This document shows, in pieces, positions 63,490-64,000 of a stretch of DNA of 64,000 bases. Made by a program: the position numbers and the translations under genes. The DNA is taken from contig JACATO010000095.1 in NCBI GenBank assembly GCA_018389105.1, forward strand, positions 1,795,501-1,859,500, given 5' to 3'. The number at the start of each line of letters is the position of its first letter. The first letter of the stretch is position 1. This DNA is from Nautilus pompilius (lineage: Eukaryota; Mollusca; Cephalopoda; Nautilida; Nautilidae). Under the pieces are notes generated by a model, which was given only the letters and a program-made list of their open reading frames with translations, was not told the DNA's origin and ran no database searches.

Positions 63490-63926
63490 CAATCTTGCTC
63501 TTGAAATGAAGGCCTATAGCTTTCTCAGGACTGCTCTTTTCTCTTGTAATTATGACATATTTACCAACTTTTCTATTTTTGTTAGAATAGTTATAATTTC
63601 TAGTTTTAATCTTAAAAAGGAAGTCTTGAATTGTAAATGTTTCAAAATATATTGAAAGCCAGTCTTTCAATATCTTTGGAATTTTTTTTACACAATTGCT
63701 GTGGTTTTCAACTATGGTCTTATCCATTTACATATTATTTCAAGATTCAGCATATTTGCAATACATCAGGTATATAGTTTGTTGAATGTTTTAACGATAA
63801 TGGTTTCTGGAGAAATATGTTTAATGATGTCATCATTGTTAGTGACTGGTGACAGGTTGATCAACATTTAAATTCTTGTGGAGAGACAACAGTACAGAAT
63901 GGCTAAATAATTCATGCACACACCAA

Positions 63927-63947
63927 CGTGTGTGTGTGTGCGCGCGC
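63927..63947. repeat. alternating purine-pyrimidine tract (GT)n(CG)n
   Basis: CGTGTGTGTGTGTG followed by CGCGCGC: 21 bases of strict alternation, the sequence class most prone to left-handed Z-DNA. Confidence 0.85.
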
Positions 63948-64000
63948 AATGTACTACATTAACTAGTAAAGTGTAATTTTCATTTTGAACTTTAAAATTT

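Larger units (their letters stand above)
61791..64000. other. AT-rich non-coding stretch
   Basis: No gene recognised. It contains an 18-base T-run (62501-62518), a TA-repeat (63475-63489) and an alternating GT/CG tract (63927-63947). Open frames 63046-63309 and 63458-63727 on the minus strand show no family features. Confidence 0.45.

Noticed and set aside
1..64000. CRISPR arrays, operons, bacterial promoters or rRNA genes
   Set aside because: None seen; the spliced exon, SINEs and DNA transposons show this is animal nuclear DNA.

Overview
The window is AT-rich animal nuclear DNA, almost certainly from an invertebrate with large introns. It is spliced, it carries many degraded cut-and-paste DNA transposons and tRNA-derived SINEs, and it has no operons or dense coding. 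I cannot place the phylum from sequence alone. The transposon families and the immunoglobulin exon would fit an arthropod (for example a chelicerate) or a mollusc.

Only one host coding exon is convincing: 24714-24845 on the + strand. It encodes the first half of an N-terminal immunoglobulin domain of the Kirre/Roughest/Kirrel (irre cell recognition module) type. It has a good acceptor and donor, phase 1-1, and in-frame stops just outside both splice sites. Most of the other ~63.8 kb is therefore probably the two flanking introns of that gene. I found no partner exon in the window.

The rest is a graveyard of transposons. From left to right: a pogo/Tigger-type MITE (1983-2470); a Tc1-like transposase fossil (about 2530-3260); a 2.8-kb element with 13-bp inverted ends and a perfect 8-bp target duplication (10553-13341) carrying a decayed unnamed transposase-like gene; a 1.74-kb element with CACTGG ends and a 3-bp duplication (18615-20353) carrying a second unnamed invertebrate repeat gene with Cys pairs; a 1.32-kb mariner with both ends and TA duplication (26573-27894); a Tigger fossil (29141-30000); a Tigger element (31277-34906) apparently interrupted by a hAT fragment at 33720; a pogo-type fossil (about 42671-43380); a jerky/Tigger element with both ends (49045-50467); and a jerky/Tigger fossil on the - strand (59830-60960). 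All coding regions in these elements carry stops or frameshifts, so none looks active.

Six dispersed copies of one ~300-bp SINE-like family (about 15060, 15945, 36335, 48680, 58560 and 61085) share a conserved internal block, and at least one retains a tRNA-like head. A degenerate minisatellite of about 60-bp period lies at 20840-21330, and a tandem duplication at 54557-54726. The remaining stretches are AT-rich intronic DNA with microsatellites in which I see no gene.
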